Below are positions 31,681 to 43,900 of a stretch of 64,000 bases of DNA, one piece after another (within the stretch, counting starts at the first letter, position 1; the number at the start of each line of letters is the position of its first letter). The stretch is taken from NCBI GenBank assembly GCA_009763385.1, contig CM019826.1, forward strand, positions 58,153,127-58,217,126, written 5' to 3'. The translations under genes were made by a program, and so were the position numbers. Below the pieces are notes generated by a model. The model had not been told where the DNA came from. It was given only the letters and a program-made list of their open reading frames with translations, and did no database searches. The DNA is from Coix lacryma-jobi var. lacryma-jobi (taxonomy: Eukaryota; Streptophyta; Magnoliopsida; Poales; Poaceae).

Positions 31681-32927
31681 ACAATCACTTAAAGAATTTT
31701 TATGGGAATTTGGCTTTACTCCCCGACTGTTGGCTAAGTATCTGATCCGTACCTAGTCAACAGTGAGGAGAGGTTGTCCGAGCGTACGGTGCCGTCATGT
31801 TGAAGTCCGGGACTCAACAGTTGACACCGACCAGGACAGGGTTGAAAAACTGACGGGACTATTACGCTTGGGTGAGATATAACCAAGGTATAGTTCTGGC
31901 TGGAAAATTAGGGACCATCCGTATGGGGCCTGCTGGTCAAGACTTGTAACTATTCACATACTTCGGAAAGCTCTGGCTCCGAGAAATCCTTGATTGGGAC
32001 CGACAACCGCGCACTGGGAGTGGAGAGATGGCGGAAGTAGCATGTACCCACGTGGTCGTCGTACCTGGAAAGGAGTGGTGTACTGTACTTCCGGGTAGCG
32101 TAGGACCGGTCCAATCTTGGAGGAATCGTGGTAAACGGGTTGGCCTATGCAAGCTTGGGTGCTACATATGCCGTGTGAATAGGGATCCTCAGCTGAGTAT
32201 TATTTATCCGGATTAACGTTGCTCCTCGGTTATGGAGACTTGGTCACTGACTGTCAACGGAGAGTGGTTCTCAACTAGGTATGTTTTCGAAAGGTAAAAT
32301 GAATCATGAACAATGAAGAATTGAGAAATACTGGAATCTTTCCAAAAATAAAACAAGGATTTAAAAATGCTTTTCTGCAAAATACTTGATCTTACTTAAG
32401 CCTTACCTTGACTTCCCTAAGCCTCTCATCCCTGAGTCTTTTCCTTTTCCTTTAGTCGGGTAAGTCTTGTTGAGTACCCCAGTACTCAGGGTTTGTTACC
32501 CCCTATTGCAGGTATGCCTGAGTATCCGATGTGTCTTGCACCCTGCTGCATGACCTTCGTTCAGGAGGAGGCCAACGAGGCCGAAGAATAGATGTGCACC
32601 CTCGGGCTGGGTGAAGTATCTTTATATTGTTGTATTCCGCTACGTTGTCTACTTTGAACTGTCAGTTAATGGTCTGTAATAACCGCATTTCTTTAAGTTT
32701 ATTTGGAACCCCAGTTTGTAAAACTATTGTTATTTAAATCTTCCGCTCTTTATTCCGCTGTTAATTGTGAAAGTATCAAATGCTGTAACCGAAAGGTGAG
32801 TGATCCTGTGGACATCGGGCGCTAATGTAGCCCGGTGACGAACAGTCTTAATCACGTGGAACATAAGTTCGGCTGTCAGAGGTTGACAGGGACATGTGGG
32901 CCATGGGATTAGGACCGTTCCGTCACA
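31681..32927 (+). repeat. Fragment related to the 3' part of the solo LTR
   Basis: Shares GCGCACTGGGAGTGGAGAG (32014; 28553), CTTGTTGAGTAC...GTACTCAGGGTT (32466; 29002) and a GTTCCGTCACA end with the LTR at 25816-29484, at clearly lower identity between those blocks. The first ~2 kb equivalent is missing, and no TSD was found, so it is probably a truncated copy of a sister family. Confidence 0.6.
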
Positions 32928-32933
32928 GCAACC

Positions 32934-34232
32934 TCCCAATTGCCGCCACGTGCCGCCCTCGCTCTGCACCCCCAGTTTTGTGGCCCAAACCGGGAAACCA
33001 GCCTTTCCAGCCAACCCCCGGTTTTGAAGCCCAAACCGGGAAACTAGCCGACCGTCACCTGAGTTTTGTGGCCCCAACTCAGCAAACCCGCAGCACCCAG
33101 GTTTTGAGGCCCAAACCTGGAAACCGTCCTCACCCCGAGTTTTGTGGCCAAACTCGGAAACCGTCCGCACCCAGGTTTTGAGGCCCAAACCTGGAAACCG
33201 TCCACCCGATGGTTTTTCTCTGGCTCTACCACCAAACCGAAGCTGTAGAGGGGATGCACCGCCCGTGCACCCCGTCCACCGACACGTGTCCCCAAGTCCA
33301 CGACTCAGGCAACACATGACCGCAAGTCTTCGCTCGTCGCTGTCCCAGGCTGTCAGCCACCACAGCTGATCCTCGGGCCACCGGTTGCTCAGTCCAAGCC
33401 TCACGTCCGCCCTTCGCCACTCTCGGTCCATCGGCATGGCACGTCTCTACTTGACCTTCACCTTGCCTCTGATCACTGCATCCGTGCTCGACACCTGCAC
33501 AACACAAGCCAAAGAACATGCGCATCATCCCAGTTGACAATCACTCATCACTCAGAGACTCGGCATACACCCATGTATCCGCATTAAATGTAACTCTTAC
33601 ATTAAGGGTTACGCAAGACATATCTTTTCCATTCACTGAAATGATCCAGCTTGTATCTTGATTCTCTTTAAAATCCATATGCCAAAGAGAGTATGAGCTA
33701 TGTTAAAAAAATGCCAAAGAAGCATAATAAAAAAAAGAGAGAAAACAATGGATACTCTGATATCCGCCAAAAAGAGAGAAAGCAATGGGTACTTAGATAC
33801 CCGCCGGTGAGAATAAATAGCCTATACTCTCGGGAGCATTCAAAAAAAGAGAGAAAAAGAGGGTCATGATCAAAGGAGTACAAAAAAAATCACATGCACA
33901 TCTTGATCTAAGAGTATGACATTTCTCTCCTTAGATTCGGGGTTTGACTTTACAATATATGCAAGGTAGGTATGCAACATATTTTATTCCTACCTGAACT
34001 CTACATAGGCTTTTAGAAGTAGGATGAAAAAAGATAGAACAGTGTCTCGGTGAGAAACTATACACATTGAGCGATCTGAGAGAATCATTTGAGGAGCAAA
34101 CCTATGTTTTCAATTTAAAAATCTTTCAAAACCCAAGTTTTCTGAGCTGGAGAAGTAAGGATCTCTGGATTCTAATCCGTTCTATTCCTCAACCCCCCAA
34201 GATGGTGTGATAGACACTTTAAAGTTCACCTG
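32934..34232 (-). repeat. Sirevirus-type LTR segment, copy 2 of the duplicated segment
   Basis: Starts with AATTGCCGCCACGTGCCGCC, the counterpart of 25764, then a seven-unit palindrome array at 32971-33240, then sequence nearly identical to copy 1 up to GTTCACCTG at 34232, where D interior resumes. Copy 2 lacks the solo LTR, so it shows the uninterrupted state. Confidence 0.8.
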
Positions 34233-34690
34233 TGAAGGTAAGGCTGGGAATAAGGTAATGTTGTTGCCAGTAAAGTTACTCGGTATCTTGAAAGAAGAGG
34301 TATCGGCTGTAAGTTATTATCAGCATTGAAAGTCCATGTAGCTCTTATATTTCAAAAGAAGTCGGTGGAGCCTTTAAATGTTGCGTTCAGATGTCATCGA
34401 TTCAGGAAAGAAGAAATTGTTCGCCCCCAAAATTTGAGTTACCATGCGTAATGATGATGCTGCCTAGACTCGGGGGCCAGTTTCTGGTTGGCTAAAGTAA
34501 GATGGACGTCATGAAAGCTGATGGTGAAATACATAGAGGGATTAATTTTGGAATCATCAAGATCAGAGGAAGATAATTGATATGAAGCTGATACAACTAT
34601 CGGTATTGCGATCAGATATCAGGAAATGAAGACTATCGTGCTGAAGTAATTCGAAGCATGAAGAATTCATACTCCAAACTCGGGGGCTTG
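34233..34690 (+). other. Element D 3' interior with polypurine tract
   Basis: Non-coding. It ends ACTCGGGGGCTTG directly before the LTR start; the purine run is the likely plus-strand primer. Confidence 0.7.
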
Positions 34691-36548
34691 TGTTGACACC
34701 AGAATTTGGTCGATAATGTCAGAAGCAAAAAGGTTTCCTATTTGAAACAATATTTTGGATCCGGTCAGGAAATATAATTTAATATATTTTTGGAGATACA
34801 TGGGTTTAGGAATTCCTCACGAGAAGATATACATACACATGCGGCGCCAAGACTTGCATGTTCATCTATTTGCATGAACATCTAATTAAGGTATTTGGCC
34901 AAGTCTATTCCTAATTGAGATTTTGATGTGCACCATAAGAAGGCAGAAGATTCCTTGAAAGCACCATCGTCTAAAAATGATTAAAGAGCCGCTTCAAAAA
35001 GATTCGGCTAAATGGCGGACATCAGCTATTCTGGAGACAACACAAAGAAGAATAGGCTATCTCGCAGGACTTTGGCTCCAGGTCGGTTGGTCTACGTGGG
35101 ATTGGACGACTTTGACTTCGGATCGGTTACGATGGTCCACATGAAGATTTAAAGACAGAGCTCTACAAATAAGGAAAAGTAGAGTCCAAGTTATCTTTTT
35201 AGGTAGTTTTTATTTTTCTATATTTGTACGACTCGTGTTGAGTCCGGACTTTGTGAAGACCAGGGTATCAATATGTACGCCCCGGCATCTGTAATATTGT
35301 TCACAACCATATCAATACAAACCGGCCCCGTGCCACCTTCGAGTCCTTAGTCGTGTCGTCGAGTTCTTTGAGAGGAATCATCGATCCGTCGACCTCCGTA
35401 AGTCCCGACAACCTTGTTATCATGTCTAGTGTCATGCGATGGATTTAGATGTGATGCAAGTAGTCTTGTTTGTTTTCAATGGTCGTGCGGCGGACCCTTG
35501 TTAGCGATCAAGAAGTCTTTGCTTATGGGTAGATACCGTGCGGCAGGCGTTTATTCATATGTTTAGCAAAAGCGAGATAGTTATCGGCTCTATTAGATTT
35601 GGCAAGATCTAGTTGATTCCTCAAGTTATCATGTGTTGCATGTTTTAATTAATTTTGTAAAACTCTTTTGCCCAATCTAGATTGATCTTTGTTCGGCCTT
35701 GCTTTACAAGTTTTACTTGTGTTCCAATAATTGCATGATCATGATGGCCGAATCAATTTCCAATCTAGGTTGTTACATGTTGTGGGTTCATGCATGTCAA
35801 TCACGTTTGAGCTTTGATAAAACTAGGTATCGTGCGGCAGATGCAGGTTTTAGATTGGTTTAACCATGCTTGTTTGTATGTTCCTTCTTCATGGATCCCA
35901 ACTCGGCTAGTTCGCCGGGCTTGGTTAAGCTTGCACGAGTAATGAGTGTTTATAGATCTGTTCAGATATATACATGTTTTTAGCTTCTTATTGTCAGATT
36001 GTATCATGCAGTGGATTGGTTTGACCATAGGAAGTGGCGTAGACTTATAGCGAGCATTAGCCTCGCTTGGGTTTATGCTTGACGGGTTTATGAAGATTAG
36101 ACGTGCGGCAGACTAGTTGGATTAACCTATGCATGTGTTGTTTGAATAGATTTATATTCACAAGTCACCTGTTTATAATTCTTCATGTCCTGATGATGTC
36201 TGAGTAATTCTCATTTATTCAAGCATGTCTTTTCATACATGTGCATTCGGCAATCAACGTGTTTACATGCTTTCTTTTTATATTTGCCGAATAACTCTAC
36301 AAATATGTTCAGCAGACAGCTTCTATAGCTGTATGCTGTTGTGAGTGGCTTCACGGCCGTAAATATGGAACTGTCTGGTCTCATCCGGCATGTTCCAGTT
36401 TTATTCTCACAGTTTTATCCCTTGTTGGCTTTCAGGTCAAACCAACTGGCTCGTCTCCGGATTTCAAACCGTCTGGGCACCCGATTGAAGCCACGCTTTT
36501 TCCGACTTGCTGTGTGTGAGGCGCAACGTACCACATTTTGCGTCAACA
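34691..36548 (+). repeat. 3' LTR of element D (1858 bp)
   Basis: TGTTGACACC...GCGTCAACA. Shares CAATACAAACCGGCCCCGTG and repeated TCGTGCGGCRGA-type words (about 35440, 35490, 35533, 35826, 36003, 36095) with the LTRs of B. The TATA box equivalent is mutated (TATCAATA near 35268). It is followed by CCCCC and the interrupted RT of element C. Confidence 0.88.
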
Positions 36549-37520
36549 CCCCCCCTCTAGGCATTGTTTGATCCTTTCATGTTCATTCCCCCATTTAAAC
36601 TCCTGGTCATCTTTCAATTTCAACAGAACTGAGAACGGCAAAATCCTGGCTGACAAATTTTGAAATAAACCTTCTGATGAAATTGATTTTGTCGATCAGA
36701 GATTGCAACTGAGTTTTTGTAGTTGGTGGTACTGCTTTGTCAATTGCGTCATAACTCTTTTGACCAACTTCAATCCCCGTTTCATGTGCCATAAACCCCA
36801 AAAACTGTCCAGTTGATACTCCAAACGCACACTTGTGGGGATTCATTCTTAATCGATGCTTTCTTGCACATTCTAGAGTATCTCTGAGATCTTTAAGTTG
36901 TCCTTTATAATCCCTGGATTTTACAACCACATCATCAATGTAGATTTCCACAATTTTGCCGATCAACCCGTGAAAGATATAATTCATAGCTCTCTGATAA
37001 GTTGCACCAGCATTCTTAAGTCCGAAAGTCATGACTACCCATTCATATAAGCCTATAGCACTCGGACATCTGAATGCAGTTTTATGTATATCTTCTTTCG
37101 CCATAAAAATCTGATTATAACCAGTGTTGCCATCCATAAATCTGATTACCTTATGCCCTGCCGCTGCATCGACCAACATGTCTGCTACCGGCATTGGGTA
37201 GCCATCCATCGGAGTAGCTTTCTTCAAATCTCTGAAATCAATGCAAACTCTCATCTTTCCATTTTTCTTATACATAGGGACTACACTTGATATCCACTCG
37301 GCATATCTACATTGCCGAATGAAGTTAGCCTCATAAAGCCGAGTGATTTCCGTCTTCACGTCAGCCATAACCTCTGCTCTAATTCTCCTGAGAGCTTGTT
37401 TTACAGGCCGACTCTCATGTTTGATAGGTAGTCGATGCTCAACCAATGATCGATCAAGACCAGGCATTTCAGAATAATCCCAAGCAAAACATTCTCTATA
37501 TTCTTTTAACAAAGTAATAA
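36549..37520 (-). pseudogene. Element C reverse transcriptase (5' part of pol)
   Basis: Ty3/gypsy RT on the minus strand. The frame from 37512 down to 36607 covers the RT fingers and palm with DFRDLKKATP, FMDGNTGYNQI, GLKNAGATYQRAMN and catalytic YIDD. A frameshift near 36640 separates the start of the RT-RNase H connection (FKWGNEHERI in another frame). It ends at the D insertion; RNase H and integrase are not in the window. The type is Tat-like. It connects in frame with the protease side at 47104 when element B and one TSD copy are removed, except for a TAA where CAA is expected. Confidence 0.9.
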
Positions 37521-37525
37521 GTTCT
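37521..37525 (+). repeat. Target site duplication GTTCT (left, element B)
   Basis: Identical to 47099-47103. Confidence 0.95.
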
Positions 37526-37821
37526 TGTTGACACCATATTTTCGCACACGCAAGAATATGACAGATGGACCTAGCCAGCAGAGAAGAAGGGATTCGGCAA
37601 GCAATTAGACGGCTATTTGATCCTCAGAGTTTCGATGAATGTCTGTGTGGTCGGCTATCTTGTAGAGAGGAGGTTTCATTCGGGAGATGGATGTTGCAGA
37701 TGAAGCCGGCTTGCACGAGAAGACACGTTACAATGAAGGATGCCGAAGGGATTTGGAGTAATATTTATATTTTTCCATATTCTATTATCGTAATCGTTTA
37801 GGATTCGTATTTCATCCAGGG

Positions 37822-37829
37822 TATAAATA
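37822..37829 (+). promoter_or_regulatory. TATA box of element B 5' LTR
   Basis: TATAAATA in GGGTATAAATATAAACC, about 296 bp into the LTR; predicts a start near 37855 and a leader of more than 1.2 kb before the LTR end. Confidence 0.85.
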
Positions 37830-37985
37830 TAAACCCTCGACCATTGTAAAATTGTTCACAACCATATCAATACAAACCGGCCCCGTGCCATCTTCGAGTC
37901 CCTAAGTCGTGTCGTCGAGTCCTTCGAGAGGAACCATCGATTCGTCGACCTCGGTAAGTACCGGCAATCTTGTTATCATGTCTAG

Positions 37986-38677
37986 TATCATGCGGTGGAT
38001 TTAGATATGATGCAAGCAGTCTCGTATGTTAAGCTTAGTATCGTGCGGCGAATTTAAGCTTATGACGGGAAGTTTTTGCTTATGCCTTGTATCGTGCGGC
38101 GGATTAAGACATGAGTAAAAATAGTTATCGGCTCTATTAGATTTGGCAGATCTAGTAGATTCATTAAGTTATCATGTGTTATGTGTTTTATTTATTTAAT
38201 TCCTGTAACACTCTTTTGCCCAATCTAGATTGATCTCTATTCGGCCTTGTTTCACAAGCTTGCTTGTGCTTTGCTAATTATAATATCATGATGGCCGGAT
38301 CAGCCTTCAATCTAGGTTGTTACATGTTGTGGGTTCATACATGTCAATCATGTTTATGCTTTGATAGAACTGGGTGTCGTGCGGCAGATGCAGGTTTTAG
38401 ATTAGTTTGATCATGCTTGTTTGTATGTTCCTTCTTCATGGACCCCAATTCGACTAGTTTGCCGATTTTGGTTATGCTTACACGAGTAATGAGCTTTTAT
38501 AGATCTATTCAAATATATGCATGCTTTTAGCTTGTTATAATTAGATTGTATCATGCGGTGGATTAATCTAATTATAAGAAGTGGTATGGACTTATAGCAA
38601 GTGGTATCATGCGGTGGATTAGCTTCGCTTAAGTTTATGCTTGACGGGTTTATGAAGACTAAATGTGCGACAGATTA
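37986..38677 (+). repeat. Seven dispersed TATCRTGCGGYGGATT motifs in the LTR leader
   Basis: Copies near 37986, 38039, 38090, 38375, 38549, 38605 and 38663, conserved mainly in TCRTGCGGYRGAT. All lie downstream of the predicted start site. Repeated at the same places in the 3' LTR and, more diverged, in element D. Confidence 0.85.
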
Positions 38678-39081
38678 GTTGGATTAACCTATGCACGTGT
38701 TATTTGAATAGATCTATTCTTGCAAGTTGCCTGTTTATAATATCTTTGATTCGTTCAAGCATGTCTTCCTTTTGCATTCGGTAGTTAATATGCTTCACAT
38801 ATTCTATTCTCGTTTTTGCCGAATGGCTTCGTAAACATGCTCTGACAGACAACTTCTATAGTTGTGTGCCGTCGTGACTGGCTTTCAAAGCCGTACATAT
38901 GGAACTGTCTGGTTTTGCCCAGCACGTTCCAGAGGTATTCTCATGCTTTATCTCTTGTTGGTTTTCAGGTCAAACCGACTAGCACGTCTCCGGATTCAAC
39001 ATACTCCAGGCACCCGATTGAAGCTAGCCTCGTTCAGCTTGCTGTGTGCCTTGGCGCAAGGTGTCACTTTTCGCGTCAACA

Positions 39082-39108
39082 CACTTTTTGGCACGCCCAG
39101 TGGGACCA
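39082..39108 (+). other. Primer binding site region of element B
   Basis: CACTTTTTGGCACGCCCAGTGGGACC directly after the LTR; TGGCACGCCCAGTGGGAC-type sites are common in grass gypsy elements. C has the related TTGGCATGCCTGGTGGGGCC. Confidence 0.75.
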
Positions 39109-39120
39109 CTTCATTTCAAG

Positions 39121-42100
39121 ATGCCAGAAATCAGCAATGATCTAGTTCTGGATGTGGTCATGGATGACTTGTCGCTAGAGTCAAAAAGCTTAGTACAACA
39201 GGCCTGTGATGAATTCCAGCGCAAGTGCCAGGCAACTTTCTCCAAGAACAAGAGCAGCAGGGTCTTCCAGAAGCAGGAGTTCCCAAAGATTCTTCCTCAT
39301 TATCAATCGGATGTCCCCAATGAAGAAGAAGCTATTCGGAAGATGACTCAAATAATACATAAGGTTGTATCGGAAGCTGTAACCAATCATCAGTCAGCTT
39401 TCCTGAACACTTTTCGTGCTATCATGGTCAATGCTTTCAGTCCAGCCATGGATAAATGCTTTGAAGAAACTGTTGGTCCGATGCAGGGACCGTTGTTGTT
39501 CCCAGTACCTCAACGTCAGAGGATCGCAGGAGAAGGCGGAGCTGGTTCCTCATGAGACGCAACAACCTCCTCAAACCTATGACCAGCTCGCATTCGGCAC
39601 GACATGGAATGTCTCGCAATCTGCTTCTAAAGTGTCTCCTGCAGCGAACAGGATAGAGAACAATATGTTTGGAGACGGATATCATGAGTTCATCGATTAT
39701 AACTCAGTTAATGCTCTCCCGAATCCAGGCTATAAGAGTTCGGTGGGGCTACATCCTGGGGGGCAGGCACAAGCGGCTACTGATCCGAATGTCGACCTCA
39801 TCATGCATAAGATGGCTGATATGATGCAGAATCAATTCGGCCTGAAGCCTAAGAATCAAACTTACACATACAAGTCCCCCTATCCAGAGTGGCACAATCG
39901 GGTAGCTCTTCCTCCAAGGGCGAAACCCCCTACTGATTTCACCAAGTTTTCAGGCCAGGATGACACTAGTACTATAGAACACATCGACCGCTACTTGATG
40001 CAACTTGGAGAAGCATCTACAGATGAAGCTTGGAGGATTCGATACTTCCCGTTGTCATTAACAGGACCAGCCTTCTCGTGGTTCTCCTCTCTGCCAGCAA
40101 ATTCTATCAATACGTGGGCGGAGCTGGAAAAGAAATTCCATTCTTATTTCTTTACGGGTACCAGCGAGAAGAAGTTGGTCGATCTCATGAGCTTGAGGAT
40201 GAAACCTGGCGAGACGCCACAAGAATATTTGCGCCGATTCAGGGAAACCAAGAATCTTTGTTATTCTCTGAATTTACTGGATGATCAACTGCCGGAAATA
40301 GCCATAGCTGGCATGTTGCCAAGTATCAAAGAAAGGCTATTCGGCATGGAGTTTGGTGACCTCGGGCAGCTATCACAAAGGTTGGCAATGATGAGTAATC
40401 AGGCCCAGGGATTCAAGAGGAATAATCAGTTCCAGAAGGGTGATGTGGCTACCAAGATGTATCAGGCTTTCCTATAGGAAGCAACTGAGTACAATGATGA
40501 AGATGAAGTAGCTGCAGCCGAAATAATCTGGGATAAGGAGCCGACTCAAGTCAACCAACGGTGGCTGAGGCAACAGAAAGGTACTTATGACTTTGATGTT
40601 TCCAAGTCAGATAAATTATTTGAATACTTGTTGAAGGAAGGATGCATCAAGCTACCGGAAGGTCATCCTATGCTGCATCCTGAGGGGGTCAAGGACAGGA
40701 AATATTGTGGTTTTCACAATACTAGATCCCACTCCATAAATGATTGCCGAGTGTTCAGAGTGCGGATCCATAAAGCTATCCAGGACGGGCATCTAAGGTT
40801 TGATGGAGAGATGAAAATTGATGGTAGCCCTTTTGGACAGAAAACTGTGTCCTTCTCTGTTAATATGATGAGTGCAGCTGACCCCAGGGATAAGGGTAGA
40901 ATGAGAGTGTTAACCTCTAACAGAGCGAAGGAGGGTGGTGCCATTGACCCTGATCGGCAGATTACAGAGAGGGAGCTCCAGCAGAGGGTTCGGTTCCAAA
41001 ATAGCCGAACTGAGACAGGAGGAACTTCCAGACCCAGGGTCATGACGCGCATCTTGTTGAATAAATGGCGTCGGGAACAGGAGCGGTACCAAAGGCAGAG
41101 ACTTTATGAAGACCGGAAGTTCCAGGAGAAGCGACGAAGGTACGAAGAAGAGATGTACCGGGAAGAGCGGGAAGATACGAAGGAACATGAGCAGTCTCAT
41201 TGGGAATGTTCGTTCTTCCAGTATTGTTGGAACGAAGGCTTGAAGCTTCCTGTTAAGAACAACTGCCCTGAGTGCAGTAATCAGTACTCCGAGTATAGGC
41301 AGTCTCGAGTCAACCGCCGATCTGTCCATGAGAGGCTTGGGGCACGAATCCCTGAGGACGATCGGCGCGTAAAAATAAATGATTCAGGAGATCGGCAGGG
41401 AAGAGATTTTGCCGATCAACGTTGGGCTCATGCTGAAGAAGAAGAGTACCGCGAGTATGTCTGGCAGAGAGGGCAGTGGTGTCCACCAGGATTGAGGAGA
41501 AGCCAAAAAAGGAGGGTGCAGCGCCTAAGAAATAGAGAGCTGGGACAAGCAAATGCCAAAGTAAAGCGAGTTTGGCGCCCCAAGGAGAAGCCGGATGGAG
41601 GTGATCATTCGGCTGACGCATGCATGGCTTTCTTTCTTCCATCAGAATTTATAGCTCCCGAAGAACAGGATGTCCAAGACGAAGTGTATTCAGACTTTGA
41701 TGAAGATGAATTCCAAGAGTTGTTGGCTCATCTTGTCTTGGCTCAGCGGGCAGTATTTGATAAACCAGTCAAGCATCGACACTTGAAGCCGTTATATATG
41801 AGAGGGTATGTCAATGGCAAGCCATTAACCAAGATGTTCATTGATGGAGGGGCTGCCATAAATATCATGTCGTATACCACATTCAGAAAGCTTGGGATGG
41901 CAAGTGAAGATTTGCTGAAGACCGACATGGTGTTGAGAGACTTTGCTAGCAATTCTTCTGATACTCAGGGGGCAGTCCATGTTGAGTTGACGATCGGGAC
42001 TAACACCTTAATCACCACCTTTTTCGTCATTGATGGCAAGGGGGCATACAGTTTGCTATTTGGAAGAGATTGGATACATGCAAACTGTTGTGTGCCATCA

Positions 42101-42313
42101 ACTATGCATCAATTCCTTATCTAGTGGATCGGAGATGACATCGAAATCGTCCATGCTGATGATTCAGGAAGTATTGCTAATACAGAGCCTATCTGCTGGG
42201 AGTATGATGGCGTCGAGTGCTTTTCTGGAAGAGCTTGGGAAGCAGGTCCTGTAAACATTTTTAACGAGGGCCAACAGCCGATTCGGACAATCGGCTCTCA
42301 GAGCAATTTTTGA
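39121..42313 (+). pseudogene. Element B gag-protease (lightly broken)
   Basis: Starts at ATG 39121 (MPEISNDLV). The gag domain (KFSGQDDTSTIEHI, PLSLTGPAFSWFSSLP, FRETKNLCYSLN) spans about 39850-40420. A C-x2-H-type finger (YCGFHNTRSHSINDC) lies near 40705; a long Arg/Glu-rich helix and CSFFQYCWNEGLKLP follow. Protease has FIDGGAAINIM near 41840 and LFGRDWIHAN near 42060; DGG replaces the usual DTG, as in C. Breaks: one frameshift near 39530, TAG at 40475 and TAG at 42122, both where CAG keeps the alignment with C. The frame ends with TGA near 42313. Confidence 0.9.
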
Positions 42314-43211
42314 ATAAATAGATCAACTGATGGCAATGGAGACAGATTGAGGCCAAGTTTCGTGTCGGCTGACAGAGAATAAAGTGTTGATGATGAAGCC
42401 GAAATAGGACCAATGTATGCAAGTCTAGGTCTCGAGCGTGTTTTGAAGTTCATGAACTTTTGAGAGGGTTCTGCTTGTTTCTCCATTGTCGAAGCTAAGG
42501 GAAGAACGAGAATACACATAAGGAGATGTACAACAGAGGGTCTTGGAAAGTATGAAGACGCTTCCACAACTTGGTGATTATTTGAAGTTGTATGTGGCGG
42601 CCGATAGCCTTGCAATAGGATCGGCCCTTATTTTTTTAGTTTTAAAGGATAAATGGCAACTAGCTTTAGCCGAAAATGTTAAACCCAGGTAAGGGTATTC
42701 GGCTGTGACAAATTTTTGACTCGTGTGTACTGCTTGTCAGTTGAGGCTTCGGCACTACTTGTTAAAAGCCGAATGCATGGAAGTTATGTAACTCGAGAGA
42801 TATTTTTATACAGCCGATGTAAGAGCATCGCCTTTAGCAGAAAAAATGTTACAAAAATGTTAAATTATAGCCGATATTTTGTATCGCCTTTAGTATAGAT
42901 ATTCATGACCTTGGTGACCCTAGCGTTTTTCAAGTTAGCAGGTTTATCGGGGAAAGAGAAAGGTGAAGTGCAGTAAGTGCGATGCCGGGTGACATGACAT
43001 ATCGGAAGTGAGATCTAATCGGCTAAGGTGATGTCATGCGATCGGCAAAATGTTTCTTATGAAGAAATGTTTCAATCGAAGAAAGGATTACTGAAGAATC
43101 GAGAAATGCAGATAGACGCTATTCAGAGAGGGACAAGTTCATCTGCTGCGAACTTTATTTACAGATCCGTCCTGATACAAACTACCCTTGGAATAATTTG
43201 TTTACAATGGA
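42314..43211 (+). other. Element B interior, non-coding
   Basis: Occupies the place where RT should begin. No recognisable frame; ATCGGCT/AGCCGAT words are frequent. Confidence 0.65.
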
Positions 43212-43900
43212 TTACGGATCGATTGTCTTAGCAATGGCAGCTGCATGACTATTGTAGATCTCAAGGTCTTCAAATTCATCTGGATTCCCTGCAAAGCCAA
43301 CTGGTAGGAAGGAGTAATCCTCTTTGGTCCAAGAGCTCACTGTAGCTAACCCAAGAGAAACCCCGGCGCACACACCTTGGACGACAGCATGGACAATACG
43401 ATCTTCCACGGCAACAAGACGAGCTTCAGCTGAGTCTCCATGAACATTCACTTTGAGAGCGATCCTGTTTGTTGCTGCTTTCAGACGACCGTTTTCTGCA
43501 GAAAGAGCTGGCGAGAAGAAGGGATGTATCAGGCATACCAGACTCAATTGGAAAAGAGGACCAAGATTCTGCTAACCTGATGATGTTGTAGAACTGTTTC
43601 CGTTGATTTGCCCATTCGGCCTTTTCAATGTCGTGCTTTTTGCATGCGTTTTTTTAGTTCCCTCTGGGCTTTATCCCTTTCCTCGCGGTACCGAAGGGGG
43701 TGCAAGTGGATCTACTGGAGTGAATCATCAAACTCAGAATCTGGCAGCTTAAGGAAAGATTGGAAGAAGCTGTTGGATTTACCATTTCTGAAGGAGCCCG
43801 GGCTTGGTTAGAGAAAAACCCCGTTCTGAAAGGAAGATGGACGATGTATCAGGGGTAAACAAGCAGGAAACACTACTGCAAGGGGGCAAGAAATCAGTTT
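43212..43900 (-). pseudogene. Decayed distal antisense exons of element B
   Basis: On the minus strand a coiled-coil-like frame (REERDKAQRELKKR) around 43690-43570 carries a TAG and a one-base frameshift, then ends at a donor-like GTTAGC. A following frame from about 43520 to 43212 begins after an acceptor-like TTCTCGCCAG and reads SAENGRLKAATNRIA... to a stop. It may be the downstream part of the gene at 44610-45278 or a second gene. Confidence 0.55.

Larger units (their letters stand above)
22110..36548 (+). mobile_element. Element D: degenerate Ty3/gypsy LTR element, nested insertions inside
   Basis: A 5' LTR stub (22110-22339), primer-binding-type sequence, ~2.3 kb interior, a large inserted block (24700-34232), ~460 bp more interior and a full 3' LTR (34691-36548). 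The two LTR parts match over the last ~230 bp. LTR ends (TGTTGACACC...GCGTCAACA) and leader are of the same group as element B. No gag-pol frame remains, so it is a decayed or non-autonomous copy. Its right end lies in the RT of element C. Confidence 0.8.
37526..39081 (+). repeat. 5' LTR of element B
   Basis: TGTTGACACC...GCGTCAACA. Differs from the 3' LTR (45542-47098) at scattered sites; most lines are identical. Confidence 0.95.

Noticed and set aside
31681..32927. A complete solo LTR with TSD GCAAC
   Set aside because: GCAAC follows the right end, but no GCAAC next to a TG start was found on the left, so it is called a fragment.
39416..39690. Separate overlapping gene at the start of the second gag frame of element B
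   Set aside because: Comparison with element C shows one gag broken by a frameshift near 39530.
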